Both the position numbers and the translations under genes were made by a program. From assembly GCF_007828045.1 (NCBI RefSeq), contig NZ_VITN01000012.1, forward strand, positions 62,001 to 126,000: a stretch of 64,000 nucleotides of DNA, read 5' to 3'. This DNA comes from Nitrospirillum amazonense. GTDB lineage: Bacteria > Pseudomonadota > Alphaproteobacteria > Azospirillales > Azospirillaceae. Positions within the stretch are counted from its first letter, which is position 1; each line of letters starts with the position of its first letter. Below, piece by piece: positions 9,881 to 17,626 of the stretch. The notes beneath the pieces were generated by a model. That model saw only the letters and a program-made list of their open reading frames with translations. It searched no databases and was not told the origin of the DNA.

Positions 9881-10046
9881 GCCAAGGCCGGCGACGGCCG
9901 ATCTGGGGTGTTTGGGCTGGGGCCGGGGCCGGCGACGCCGGCCCCGGGGTGATACCAGCGGCACGAGATGGAGACTCGTGCCGCTGTAGGCCCCGACTGG
10001 GGCCGCCGGAGCGAGCACCCCCAGTTTACGTAAAGGGGGGCACAGC

Positions 10047-10095
10047 GAGGACAAGCCTAGGCGGACGGATGTCCGCCGCCCGGCGACTGAGGGAG
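10047..10095 (+). repeat. Interspersed palindromic repeat, copy A
   Basis: The unit starts GAGGACAAGCC, contains the small palindrome GCGGACGGATGTCCGC, continues GCCCGGCG and ends GAGGGAG. It matches copy B at 10149-10195 over almost the whole length, and a reverse-oriented, shortened copy C at 49953-49993. The palindrome core is covariant between copies (GCGGAC/GTCCGC against GCGGGC/GCCCGC), which supports a structured unit. Confidence 0.7.
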
Positions 10096-10148
10096 CATTT
10101 GAACGGTCACGTCCAAATGCCGCGCGTATGAGTACCGAAGAGCGGAAC

Positions 10149-10195
10149 GAGGATAAGCCAAGCGGGCGGATGCCCGCGCCCGGCGTTCGAGGGAG
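10149..10195 (+). repeat. Interspersed palindromic repeat, copy B
   Basis: This second copy begins GAGGATAAGCC, holds the palindrome GCGGGCGGATGCCCGC and ends GAGGGAG. Its last bases act as the ribosome site of livH, ten bases before the ATG at 10206. Compared with copy A, paired bases in the stem change together. Confidence 0.7.
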
Positions 10196-10205
10196 AAACG
10201 AAAGC

Positions 10206-11075
10206 ATGTCCGTCCAGATCCTGTCCGGCCAATTGCTGCTGGGCCTCATCAACGGCGCCTTCTACGCCCTGCTGAGCCTGGGCCTGGCGGTCATCTTCGG
10301 CGTGCTGGGCATCATCAACTTCGCCCACGGCGCCTTCTACATGGTGGGGGCCTTCGCCGCCTGGGGCCTGGCGACATACCTGGACATCGGTTATTGGCCG
10401 GCGCTGCTGCTGGTGCCGCTGGCGCTGGGAGTCCTGGGCATGGGGGTGGAACGGCTGATGCTGAAGCGCCTGGCGGGCCTGGACCCGTTGTACGGCCTGC
10501 TGGCCACCTTCGGCCTGGCCTTGGTGCTGGAGGGGACGTTCCGGCAAATCTACGGCTCCTCCGGTCAGCCCTACCCCGTGCCGGACGCGTTGCAGGGCGG
10601 GGTGAATTTGGGCTTCATGTTCCTGCCGCTCTATCGCGGCTGGGTGGTCGCGGCCTCAATCGTCGTCTGCCTGGCCACCTGGCTGGCCATCGAGCGCACC
10701 GCGCTGGGCGCTCGCCTGCGCGCGGCGACGGAACGCCCGGACGTGGCGCAGGCCCTGGGCCTGAACGTGCCCCTGCTGGTCACCGTCACCTTCGGCGTGG
10801 CGGTGGCGCTGGCGGCCTTCGCCGGGGTCATGGCCGCCCCGGTCTACCAGGCCAACCCCCTGATGGGCAGCAACCTGATCATCGTCGTCTTCGCCGTGGT
10901 GGTCATCGGCGGGATGGGGTCCTTGTCCGGCGCCATCCTCAGCGGCTATGGCCTGGGCTTGGCCGAAGGCCTGACCAAGGTGTTCTATCCCCCCGCCGCC
11001 AACATCGTGGTGTTCGTCATCATGGCATGCGTGCTGATGGTCCGCCCCGCCGGGCTGTTCGGGCGGGCCACCTGA
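10206..11075 (+). CDS. livH: ABC transporter permease, LivH type
   Basis: This 289-residue membrane protein starts MSVQILSGQLLLGLINGAFY, the classic beginning of LivH permeases, and has about eight hydrophobic helices with the conserved stretch NFAHGAFYMVGAF. It forms half of the import channel. The ATG at 10206 was chosen over an upstream in-frame ATG at 10128 because the GGGAG site precedes it and the family starts there; the upstream 26 codons are repeat sequence. It overlaps the next permease gene by one base (TGATG). Confidence 0.92.
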   Translation: MSVQILSGQLLLGLINGAFYALLSLGLAVIFGVLGIINFAHGAFYMVGAFAAWGLATYLDIGYWPALLLVPLALGVLGMGVERLMLKRLAGLDPLYGLLATFGLALVLEGTFRQIYGSSGQPYPVPDALQGGVNLGFMFLPLYRGWVVAASIVVCLATWLAIERTALGARLRAATERPDVAQALGLNVPLLVTVTFGVAVALAAFAGVMAAPVYQANPLMGSNLIIVVFAVVVIGGMGSLSGAILSGYGLGLAEGLTKVFYPPAANIVVFVIMACVLMVRPAGLFGRAT

Positions 11076-12002
11076 TGCGCGCGTCCCCCCTTGCCATCCT
11101 GGCCCTGGTCGCCCTGGCGCTGCTGGTGGCCGCCCCCTGGGTGGTCTATCCCGCCTTTTTGATGAAGGCGCTGTGCTTCGCCCTGTTCGCCGCCGCCTTC
11201 AACCTGCTGCTGGGTTACGCCGGCCTGCTATCCTTCGGCCATGCCGCCTTCTTTGGCGGGGCGGCCTATGTCACCGCCCACGCCGCCAAGGTCTGGGGGT
11301 GGCCGCCGGAGTTGGCCATCCTGGGCGGCACGCTGGCCGCCGCCGCGCTGGGCCTGGTCCTGGGTGCGCTGGCCATCCGCCGCCAGGGCATCTATTTCGC
11401 CATGACCACGCTGGCGCTGGCGCAGATGCTGTTCTTCCTGTTCCTGCAAGCGGGCTTCACGGGTGGGGAGGATGGCATCCAGGCCGTCCCCCAGGGCCGC
11501 CTGTTCGGCTTGGTGGACCCTTGGCCAGCCCACCAGCGCCTATTACGCCGTGCTGGCCATCGTGGCCCTGGGCCACCTGGCGCTGTACCGCATCGTCCAT
11601 TCGCCCTTTGGCCAGGTGCTGAAGGCGGTGCGCGACAACGAGGCCCGCGCCCGCTCCCTGGGCTATGAGGTCGACCGCTACAAGCTGACGGCCTTCGTGC
11701 TGTCGGCCACGCTGGCGGGTCTGGCCGGCGGCACCAAGGCCCTGGTCTTCCAGATCGCCACCCTGACCGATGTGCAGTGGCAGATGTCGGGCGAGGTGGT
11801 GCTGATGACCTTGCTGGGCGGCATCGGCACCGTGGCCGGCCCGGCGGTGGGCGCCTTCCTCTCCGTCGGGCTGGAAAGCGCGCTCGCCACCAGCGGCCTG
11901 CCCGTCGCCGCCGTCATCGGCGCCGTCTTCATCGCCTGCGTCCTGGTCTTCCGCCGGGGCCTGGTGGGCGAGATCGCGGCGCGGCTGAAGATCAGGATTT
12001 GA
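11075..12002 (+). pseudogene. livM: ABC transporter permease, LivM type, with a one-base frameshift
   Basis: The N-terminal part reads in one frame from ATG 11075 (LivM motif NLLLGYAGLLSFGHAAFFG). The C-terminal part continues in the next frame with SAYYAVLAIVALGHLALYRIV and SPFGQVLKAVRDNEARARSLG, again pure LivM. The switch lies at the CCC run at 11518-11520: removing one C restores VDLGQPTSAYY. Both halves are otherwise intact and well conserved, so this is either a sequencing error in a homopolymer or a very recent mutation. If real, the second permease is lost and the importer should not work. The end overlaps the convergent reductase gene by 11 bases. Confidence 0.85.
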
Positions 12003-12783
12003 GAGCATTCTCGAGATGCAGGGCGAAGCCGGTGGCGCCGCCGCCGAGCCCCTCCCGCAATTCCATGCTGGGGATCAGATAGTCGCCACCATTCTGCTGG
12101 CGATAGGGGATGGGGGACGTCTGTTCCAGCGTGCGCATCCGTTGCCGCAAACGCTCCGCCTCCCCCTCGAAGCCCGCCGCGTCCAGCCGGTCGACGCTGT
12201 AAGCCACGAATGGCGGCAGCACGGTGTAGCCGGGGTAGTAGAGGATACCGTGATGGATGGGGAACAGCAGGTCCTCAATGGGGCCATTGATCCCGCGCGG
12301 GCCATAGTGCGGGGCCCAGCCGCCGGCGGTGGTGATGACCATGGCGCGCCTGCCCTGAAAGACGCCCTCGCCATAGCGGTCGCCCCAACGCCGGTCGCTG
12401 TGTTCCCCCACACCATAGGCGAACCCGTAGGCGAAGACACGGTCGACCCAGCCCTTCAGGATGGCCGGCATGGTGAACCACCACAGGGGGAACTGCAGGA
12501 TCAGCATGTCGGCCCAGCGCAGCTTTTCCTGTTCCGCCAGCACGTCGGCCGTCAGCCGGCCGGCGGCATAGCCATCGCGCGACGCCAGCACAGGCACCAG
12601 GCGGTCCTCAGGCTTCAGGTCGGGGAAGTCGGCATGGTCCACGGTCGCCTTCCAGCCCAGGGCGTAGAGATCGGACACCTGGACGGTGTGGCCCTGGGCC
12701 TGAAGCGCGGCGACGGCGACATCGCGCAGCGCGCCGTTCAGCGACCGAGGGTCGGGATGGGCGAAGACAAGCAGGATGTTCAT
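11992..12783 (-). CDS. NAD(P)H-dependent quinone reductase, flavodoxin fold
   Basis: This 263-residue protein begins MNILLVFAHPDPRSLNGAL, the FMN-phosphate loop and first strand of the NQO1/MdaB/KefF-type flavodoxin-like family. It has the family segment LILQFPLWWFTMPAILKGWVDRVF, where the PLWWF motif lines the flavin pocket. These enzymes reduce quinones or electrophiles by two electrons with NAD(P)H and protect against redox-cycling compounds. The ATG at 12783 is preferred over a TTG nine bases upstream. A divergent LysR gene 98 bp away probably regulates it. Confidence 0.9.
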   Translation of the reverse strand: MNILLVFAHPDPRSLNGALRDVAVAALQAQGHTVQVSDLYALGWKATVDHADFPDLKPEDRLVPVLASRDGYAAGRLTADVLAEQEKLRWADMLILQFPLWWFTMPAILKGWVDRVFAYGFAYGVGEHSDRRWGDRYGEGVFQGRRAMVITTAGGWAPHYGPRGINGPIEDLLFPIHHGILYYPGYTVLPPFVAYSVDRLDAAGFEGEAERLRQRMRTLEQTSPIPYRQQNGGDYLIPSMELREGLGGGATGFALHLENALKS

Positions 12784-12881
12784 GAGGGTCAATGCTCCGA
12801 AGCAGGGAAACCGCCCCCCTCAGGTAGACCCGATCCCATCCATGCGCTACAGATGGCCAATGAATATGATCATGCCGAATT

Positions 12882-13799
12882 ATGGATAAATCTGACATCA
12901 CGCTGGAGCGCATGCGCACCTTCGTCCGTGTGGCGGAGCGGGGCAATTTGTCGGCCGTGGCGCGGGAGCTGGGGGTGGGCCAGTCCACCGTCACCCGCCA
13001 GCTGCGCGAGCTGGAGGAGGCTGTGGGCGTGCCGCTGCTGAGCCGCACCACCCGCCGCGTCACACCGACGGAGGAAGGCGCGCGCTATCACGCCCAATGC
13101 GTCCAGATCCTGCGGCTGGTGGACCAGGCGGGGGATGAGGCGCGCGGCGGCGGCCAAGGGGCGGCCGGCACCATCCGCCTGTCCTGCACGGCGGCGCTGG
13201 GCGTGCGCCACATCAGCCGTCTGCTGTTCGCCTTCCAGGACCGGCATCCGGACATCGGCATCGACCTGAACCTGACGGATGAGCGGGTGGATCTGGTGCG
13301 GGAGGGCGTGGACATCGCCCTGCGCCTGGGGCCCCTGACCGACAGCACGCTGAAGCTGAAACCCCTGGGCCGTTCACGCCGGTCGCTGATGGCCTCGCCG
13401 GATTACCTGGCGCGGCGGGGCCGGCCCGCCCGGCCGCAGGATCTGGCGGGCCACGACATCGTCCGCATGTCCAATGTGGCCGGCAGCGCCACGCTGGTGT
13501 TGCACGGACCCGATGGCGACCAGGTGGAGGTGCCGGCCAGCGGGCGCTTCCGCGTCGATCATGGCCTCGGCGCGCGCGAGGCGCTCGCGGCCGGCCGGGG
13601 CATCGGCCCCACCCATCATTGGCTGATGGACGACCTGCTGGCCGATGGGCGGGTGGAGATCATCCTGCCCGATCATCATCCGCCGCCCGTGCCTTTCAAC
13701 ATGCTGATCGTGCCGGAACGGGCGGGTATCGCCCGCATCCGCCTGTTGATCGACTTCCTGGCCCAGGCCGTGCCCTGTATTCCAGGCATGGAACCTTAA
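12882..13799 (+). CDS. LysR-type transcriptional regulator
   Basis: This 305-residue LysR regulator has an N-terminal helix-turn-helix (MRTFVRVAERGNLSAVAREL, then GQSTVTRQLRELEEAVG) and an effector domain of the CrgA/DsdC-like subgroup. It diverges from the quinone reductase gene, so reductase induction by an electrophile or quinone is the most likely role, as with other LysR-reductase pairs. The last four bases overlap the convergent hexosaminidase gene. The effector is unknown. Confidence 0.9.
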   Translation: MDKSDITLERMRTFVRVAERGNLSAVARELGVGQSTVTRQLRELEEAVGVPLLSRTTRRVTPTEEGARYHAQCVQILRLVDQAGDEARGGGQGAAGTIRLSCTAALGVRHISRLLFAFQDRHPDIGIDLNLTDERVDLVREGVDIALRLGPLTDSTLKLKPLGRSRRSLMASPDYLARRGRPARPQDLAGHDIVRMSNVAGSATLVLHGPDGDQVEVPASGRFRVDHGLGAREALAAGRGIGPTHHWLMDDLLADGRVEIILPDHHPPPVPFNMLIVPERAGIARIRLLIDFLAQAVPCIPGMEP

Positions 13800-15814
13800 C
13801 GCGCCGCCTTCACCAGCCTGGTCACCGCCGGCAGGATGGCGAACTCCAGCTCGGCGCCCGGCTCCGCCGCCTCCGCGAGCGTCTTCTCGGCCGCGGCGCG
13901 GTCGGCCAGGGGCTGGTCCGTGGCCACGGCGTCGGCGGCGGCCAAGCCCACCTCGGCCAGACGGGTCAGCTTGGCGGCCGGGCCGGCCAGTTCCGCCAGC
14001 AAGGGGGTGGCCTGCCGATACGGGGCGAGCAGCGTCCCCGCCGTCTGCCAACGCTCCAGCTGGCTCCGCACCTGCGTCCGGGCTACGGTGTCACCGGGAT
14101 GGGCGATGAGGCGGTCCACCGCCAGCCCGAACTCCCGCGCCACGGCGCTTTCCGCCGGGATGGCGTCCACCAGGCGGTTCAGCGGCGTGGACTGCACGGC
14201 GTCCGGCCGCCGGGCGGAGCGGTTGTAGTCCTTCAGCGGCTCCACCGCCTGGGCCAGGGGCCGGACGGCGCCCACCCCCGCCGGCCCCGCCACCCGGGCC
14301 AGCATGGCCTCATTCGCCGCCCGGTGCCGCGACCCGGCGGCGGCCAGGTCGTCGGCCACGGTCGCCAGGCGGGCGTACATGGCGGGGACGTTCCCCGTCA
14401 TATTCTTGGGCGACCACAGCTTTTCCGCCACGACGGCGGCGCGGGGCCACAGGCGGATATCCAGGTTCTCCGGCGACAGCCGCTCGCTCCAGGCGCAGGC
14501 CTCACCGCCCAGGATCAGGCCCTCCAACCCCGCCGGCAGGTTTTCCGGCATGGGGTCGGCGGCGTAGTGGCGGCCGGCCGGCCAGCTCAAATCCAGGTAA
14601 TAGGGGGCGGAGAGGATGCCGGCATGGCCCGCCAGCGCCGCCTTCCTCAGCGATTCCGCGTCGCGCCAGGACTGCACCACCACGTCCTTGGGCATGTCGC
14701 CGTCCATGATCTCGTCCCAGCCGATGGCATGCTTGCCGTGGCGGGCGACGATGGCCTGCACCTTGGTGGTGAACAGGGCCTGCAAGGCGGCGGTGTCTTT
14801 CAGCCCGTGGGCCTTCATGTAGGCCTGGACGGCGGGGCTGGCCTTCCACTGTTCGCCGTTCACCTCATCCCCACCGATGTGGAAATAGGGGTCGGGGAAC
14901 AGCGCGGTCATTTCGCCGACGAGACGATCCAGGAATTGGTATGTGCTGTCGCGTGTCGGGTCCAGCGCGGGATCGAAGACGCCCCAGTGCCGCTCGATGG
15001 CATAAGGGCCGGGTGCGCTGGCCAGCTCCGGATAGCCCACCAGCCAGGCGGTGGTGTGGCCGGGCATGTCGAATTCCGGCACGACGCGGATGCCCCGGTC
15101 GGCGGCATAGCGGATGACCTGGCGCACCTGGTCCTGGGTATAGAAATCGCCGTCCGAGCCCAGCTGGTGCAGCCTGGGGAAGACCTTGCTTTCCACGCGA
15201 AAGCCCTGGTTGTCGGCCAGGTGCCAGTGCAGCACGTTCAGCTTCACCGCCTGCATCAGGTCTATGGTGCGTGCCACCGTGGCGATGGGCATGAAGTGGC
15301 GCGACACGTCCAGCAACAGGCCGCGCCAGGGAAAGCGCGGCTGGTCGTGGATGGTCACCACCGGCACGGCCCAGCCCTGCGGGCCGTTGGCCACCAGTTG
15401 GGCGAAGGTGGCGATGCCCCGGTTGATGCCGATGGATGTGGCGGCCGTGATGCTGGCGCCGGTTGGCGTCACCGTCAGGGTATAGGCCTCATCCTCCTTG
15501 GGCGCCGGCACGGCGGCGCTGACGCCCGTGACGATGAGCGTCAGGGTAGCTCCCTTAGGGACCGGCGCGCCGGCCAGGAACTGCCCGGTCTTGGCGGCCA
15601 GGCGCTGGATCAGGGTTTGAGCCGCCGCGGTCAAGTGCGGATCGGCGGGCCCGGCCAACGCCACCGTGAAGCCGCCATCCACCAGCAGCTGGCCCGTGCC
15701 CGCGCTCATGGCCGCCGGCAGGGGCATGAGCGCCGCCTGCTGGGCGTGCGCGGCGGAACCGACACTGGCGGCCATCAGGGTCACGCCGGAGACAAGCAAG
15801 GCCTTCAGTCGCAT
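13796..15814 (-). CDS. Secreted beta-N-acetylhexosaminidase, GH20
   Basis: This 672-residue protein has a signal peptide (cleavage after GSAAHA), an N-terminal Glyco_hydro_20b-type domain and the GH20 barrel. The catalytic Asp-Glu pair lies in HIGGDEVNGEQW, and the substrate-assisted region DNQGFRVESKVFP is also present. It cleaves terminal GlcNAc from chitooligosaccharides in the periplasm. A helical C-terminal extension of about 100 residues follows the barrel. It is the last gene of the minus-strand set pts(A-H-I)-nagE-hexosaminidase, 48 bp after nagE, so it would feed GlcNAc to the phosphotransferase. Confidence 0.93.
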   Translation of the reverse strand: MRLKALLVSGVTLMAASVGSAAHAQQAALMPLPAAMSAGTGQLLVDGGFTVALAGPADPHLTAAAQTLIQRLAAKTGQFLAGAPVPKGATLTLIVTGVSAAVPAPKEDEAYTLTVTPTGASITAATSIGINRGIATFAQLVANGPQGWAVPVVTIHDQPRFPWRGLLLDVSRHFMPIATVARTIDLMQAVKLNVLHWHLADNQGFRVESKVFPRLHQLGSDGDFYTQDQVRQVIRYAADRGIRVVPEFDMPGHTTAWLVGYPELASAPGPYAIERHWGVFDPALDPTRDSTYQFLDRLVGEMTALFPDPYFHIGGDEVNGEQWKASPAVQAYMKAHGLKDTAALQALFTTKVQAIVARHGKHAIGWDEIMDGDMPKDVVVQSWRDAESLRKAALAGHAGILSAPYYLDLSWPAGRHYAADPMPENLPAGLEGLILGGEACAWSERLSPENLDIRLWPRAAVVAEKLWSPKNMTGNVPAMYARLATVADDLAAAGSRHRAANEAMLARVAGPAGVGAVRPLAQAVEPLKDYNRSARRPDAVQSTPLNRLVDAIPAESAVAREFGLAVDRLIAHPGDTVARTQVRSQLERWQTAGTLLAPYRQATPLLAELAGPAAKLTRLAEVGLAAADAVATDQPLADRAAAEKTLAEAAEPGAELEFAILPAVTRLVKAAR

Positions 15815-15862
15815 AGGTAAGTGCCCTTGAGGAAAGCGGAACCGTGGAAACCGTATGGGCCG

Positions 15863-17626
15863 TCAGCCCCTGGCCATGGCGGCGGTCAGGGCATCGGCCA
15901 GCGGGGCGGCGGGGCTCCCCAGCAGCAGGTGCAGGCGGCCGGAGCCGATCCGGGCCACACCGCGCAGACCCAGGGACAGCAGGCGCCCCTCGTCCACGCC
16001 GGTGGCGTCGGCGACACCCAGCAACAGGCGGGTGGCGCGGGCCTCCACCGCTTGGACGTTGGCCGCGCCGCCCAGGGCCGCCAGCACGGCGGCGGCGTCG
16101 GGCAAGGGCATCGCAGCGGCCACCGGGGCGGCCACCGGCTCCTCCACCGCAACGGGGACGGCAAGCGCGCCGCCCGCTGGCGGATGGGTGAGGGCCTTGC
16201 GGATCTCGCCCGCCACCTGGTCGGCCACGGGGCCCAGCACCACCTGCAGGGCGGTGGCGTTGGGACGGACCACGCCGCGCGACCCCAGGGCCGTCAGTGC
16301 ACTCTCGTCCACCGCGCGGTTGTCGGCCAATACCAGCCGCAGGCGGGTGGTGCAGGCGTCCACGGTGCGGATATTGCCGGCGCCGCCCAGGGCAACGACG
16401 AAGCCACCGCCCCGGCCCTGCTCGGCCAGCGCTTGGGTGGATACAACCGCCGCCGGCGCATCCTCCCGCCCCAGGGTCTTGAGGTCGAAGCGGCGGATGA
16501 CGAAGGCGAAGGCGGCGTAATAGACGACGAAATAGGCAGCACCCACCGGCAGCAGCAGCAGGGGCCGCGTCGCCTTGCCGAAATTGACGATGTAGTCGAC
16601 CAGCCCGGCGGAGAAGGTGAAGCCCAGCTTCACCCCCAGCACGTCCATCACCACCATGGCCAGGCCCGTCAGCACAGCGTGCAGGGCGTAGAGGGGCGGG
16701 GCCACGAACATGAAGGTGAACTCGATAGGCTCGGTCACGCCGGTCAGGAAAGCGGTCAGCGCCATGGACAGCAGCATGCCGCCGATGGCCGCCCGCCGTT
16801 CCGGCTTGGCCGCGCGGTACATGGCCAGGCAGGCGGCCGGCAGGCCGAACATCATGACGGGGAAATAACCGGCCATGAAGCCGCCGGCCGTGGGGTCGCC
16901 GGCGAAGAAGCGCTTCAGGTCGCCGGTGGCCCCCTGGTAGTCGCCCAGGATGAACCAGGCGACGTTGTTCAGGATGTGGTGCAGGCCGGTGATGATCAGC
17001 ACCCGGTTCAGCAGGCCATAGAGGAACAGGCCCACGTCGCCGGCCGACAGCGCGGCGCGGCTGAGCCCGTCCAGGCCCGCCTCCAGCACGGGCCAGCCGA
17101 AGCCGAAGACCAGCGCCAGGCCCAAACCGGCGAAGCCGGTGGCGATGGGCACGAAGCGGCGACCACCGAAGAAGGACAGGAATTCCGGCAGCGTCAATTC
17201 GCTGTAACGGTTGTAGAGGCCGCCGGCCAGCAGGCCGGACAGGATGCCGGCCGGAACCCCGATCTTGGCCACCGCCTTGATCTTGTAGCTGGTGGCGGCC
17301 GCGTCCAGCGCCGTTCCGGTGAGGCCGGCCACCACCTCGGGCGGCACGCGCACCAGGGCCTGCGCCCCCTGGGTCGCCACCAGGAAGCCGACCACGCCGG
17401 CCAGGCCGGCGGCGCCGTTGTTCTCCCGCGCCAAGCCCACCGCCACGCCGATGGCGAAGACCAGGCCCAGGTTGGTGAAGATGGCCTCGCCGGCGGCGGC
17501 GATGAAGGGGATGCCCAGCAGGTCGGGCTGCCCCAGGCGCAGCAGCAGGCCGGCCACCGGCAGCACGGCGATGGGCAGCATGAGGGCGCGGCCCAGCTGC
17601 TGTATCAGGGCGAAGCGGTCGCGCAT
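15863..17626 (-). CDS. nagE: N-acetylglucosamine PTS permease EIICB with a second, degenerate EIIB domain
   Basis: This 587-residue protein starts MRDRFALIQQLGRALMLPIA, the start of glucose-family EIIC domains; the membrane part runs to about residue 375. A canonical EIIB domain follows, with the phosphorylated cysteine at residue 425 in VDACTTRLRL. A second EIIB-like domain occupies about residues 515-587 (VEARATRLLL), where Arg530 stands in place of the cysteine. It takes up GlcNAc and releases GlcNAc-6-phosphate. Its ATG overlaps the stop of the upstream EIIA-HPr-EI gene by one base. The GlcNAc specificity is inferred from family resemblance and the surrounding nag genes. Confidence 0.93.
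   Translation of the reverse strand: MRDRFALIQQLGRALMLPIAVLPVAGLLLRLGQPDLLGIPFIAAAGEAIFTNLGLVFAIGVAVGLARENNGAAGLAGVVGFLVATQGAQALVRVPPEVVAGLTGTALDAAATSYKIKAVAKIGVPAGILSGLLAGGLYNRYSELTLPEFLSFFGGRRFVPIATGFAGLGLALVFGFGWPVLEAGLDGLSRAALSAGDVGLFLYGLLNRVLIITGLHHILNNVAWFILGDYQGATGDLKRFFAGDPTAGGFMAGYFPVMMFGLPAACLAMYRAAKPERRAAIGGMLLSMALTAFLTGVTEPIEFTFMFVAPPLYALHAVLTGLAMVVMDVLGVKLGFTFSAGLVDYIVNFGKATRPLLLLPVGAAYFVVYYAAFAFVIRRFDLKTLGREDAPAAVVSTQALAEQGRGGGFVVALGGAGNIRTVDACTTRLRLVLADNRAVDESALTALGSRGVVRPNATALQVVLGPVADQVAGEIRKALTHPPAGGALAVPVAVEEPVAAPVAAAMPLPDAAAVLAALGGAANVQAVEARATRLLLGVADATGVDEGRLLSLGLRGVARIGSGRLHLLLGSPAAPLADALTAAMARG

Larger units (their letters stand above)
9881..10205. other. Hairpin and repeat array inside the liv operon
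   Basis: No gene is present. In order it holds: a perfect 9-bp inverted repeat at 9925-9945 (GGGGCCGGC-gac-GCCGGCCCC); a perfect 12-bp inverted repeat at 9956-9986 (CAGCGGCACGAG, seven bases, CTCGTGCCGCTG); repeat unit A at 10047-10095; a GCATTTG/CAAATGC hairpin at 10095-10120; and repeat unit B at 10149-10195. The end of unit B supplies the GGGAG ribosome site of livH. Together these look like extragenic palindromic repeats. Confidence 0.8.

Noticed and set aside
10128-10205. Upstream in-frame extension of LivH
   Set aside because: The extra codons are repeat copy B, and the family start and ribosome site support 10206.
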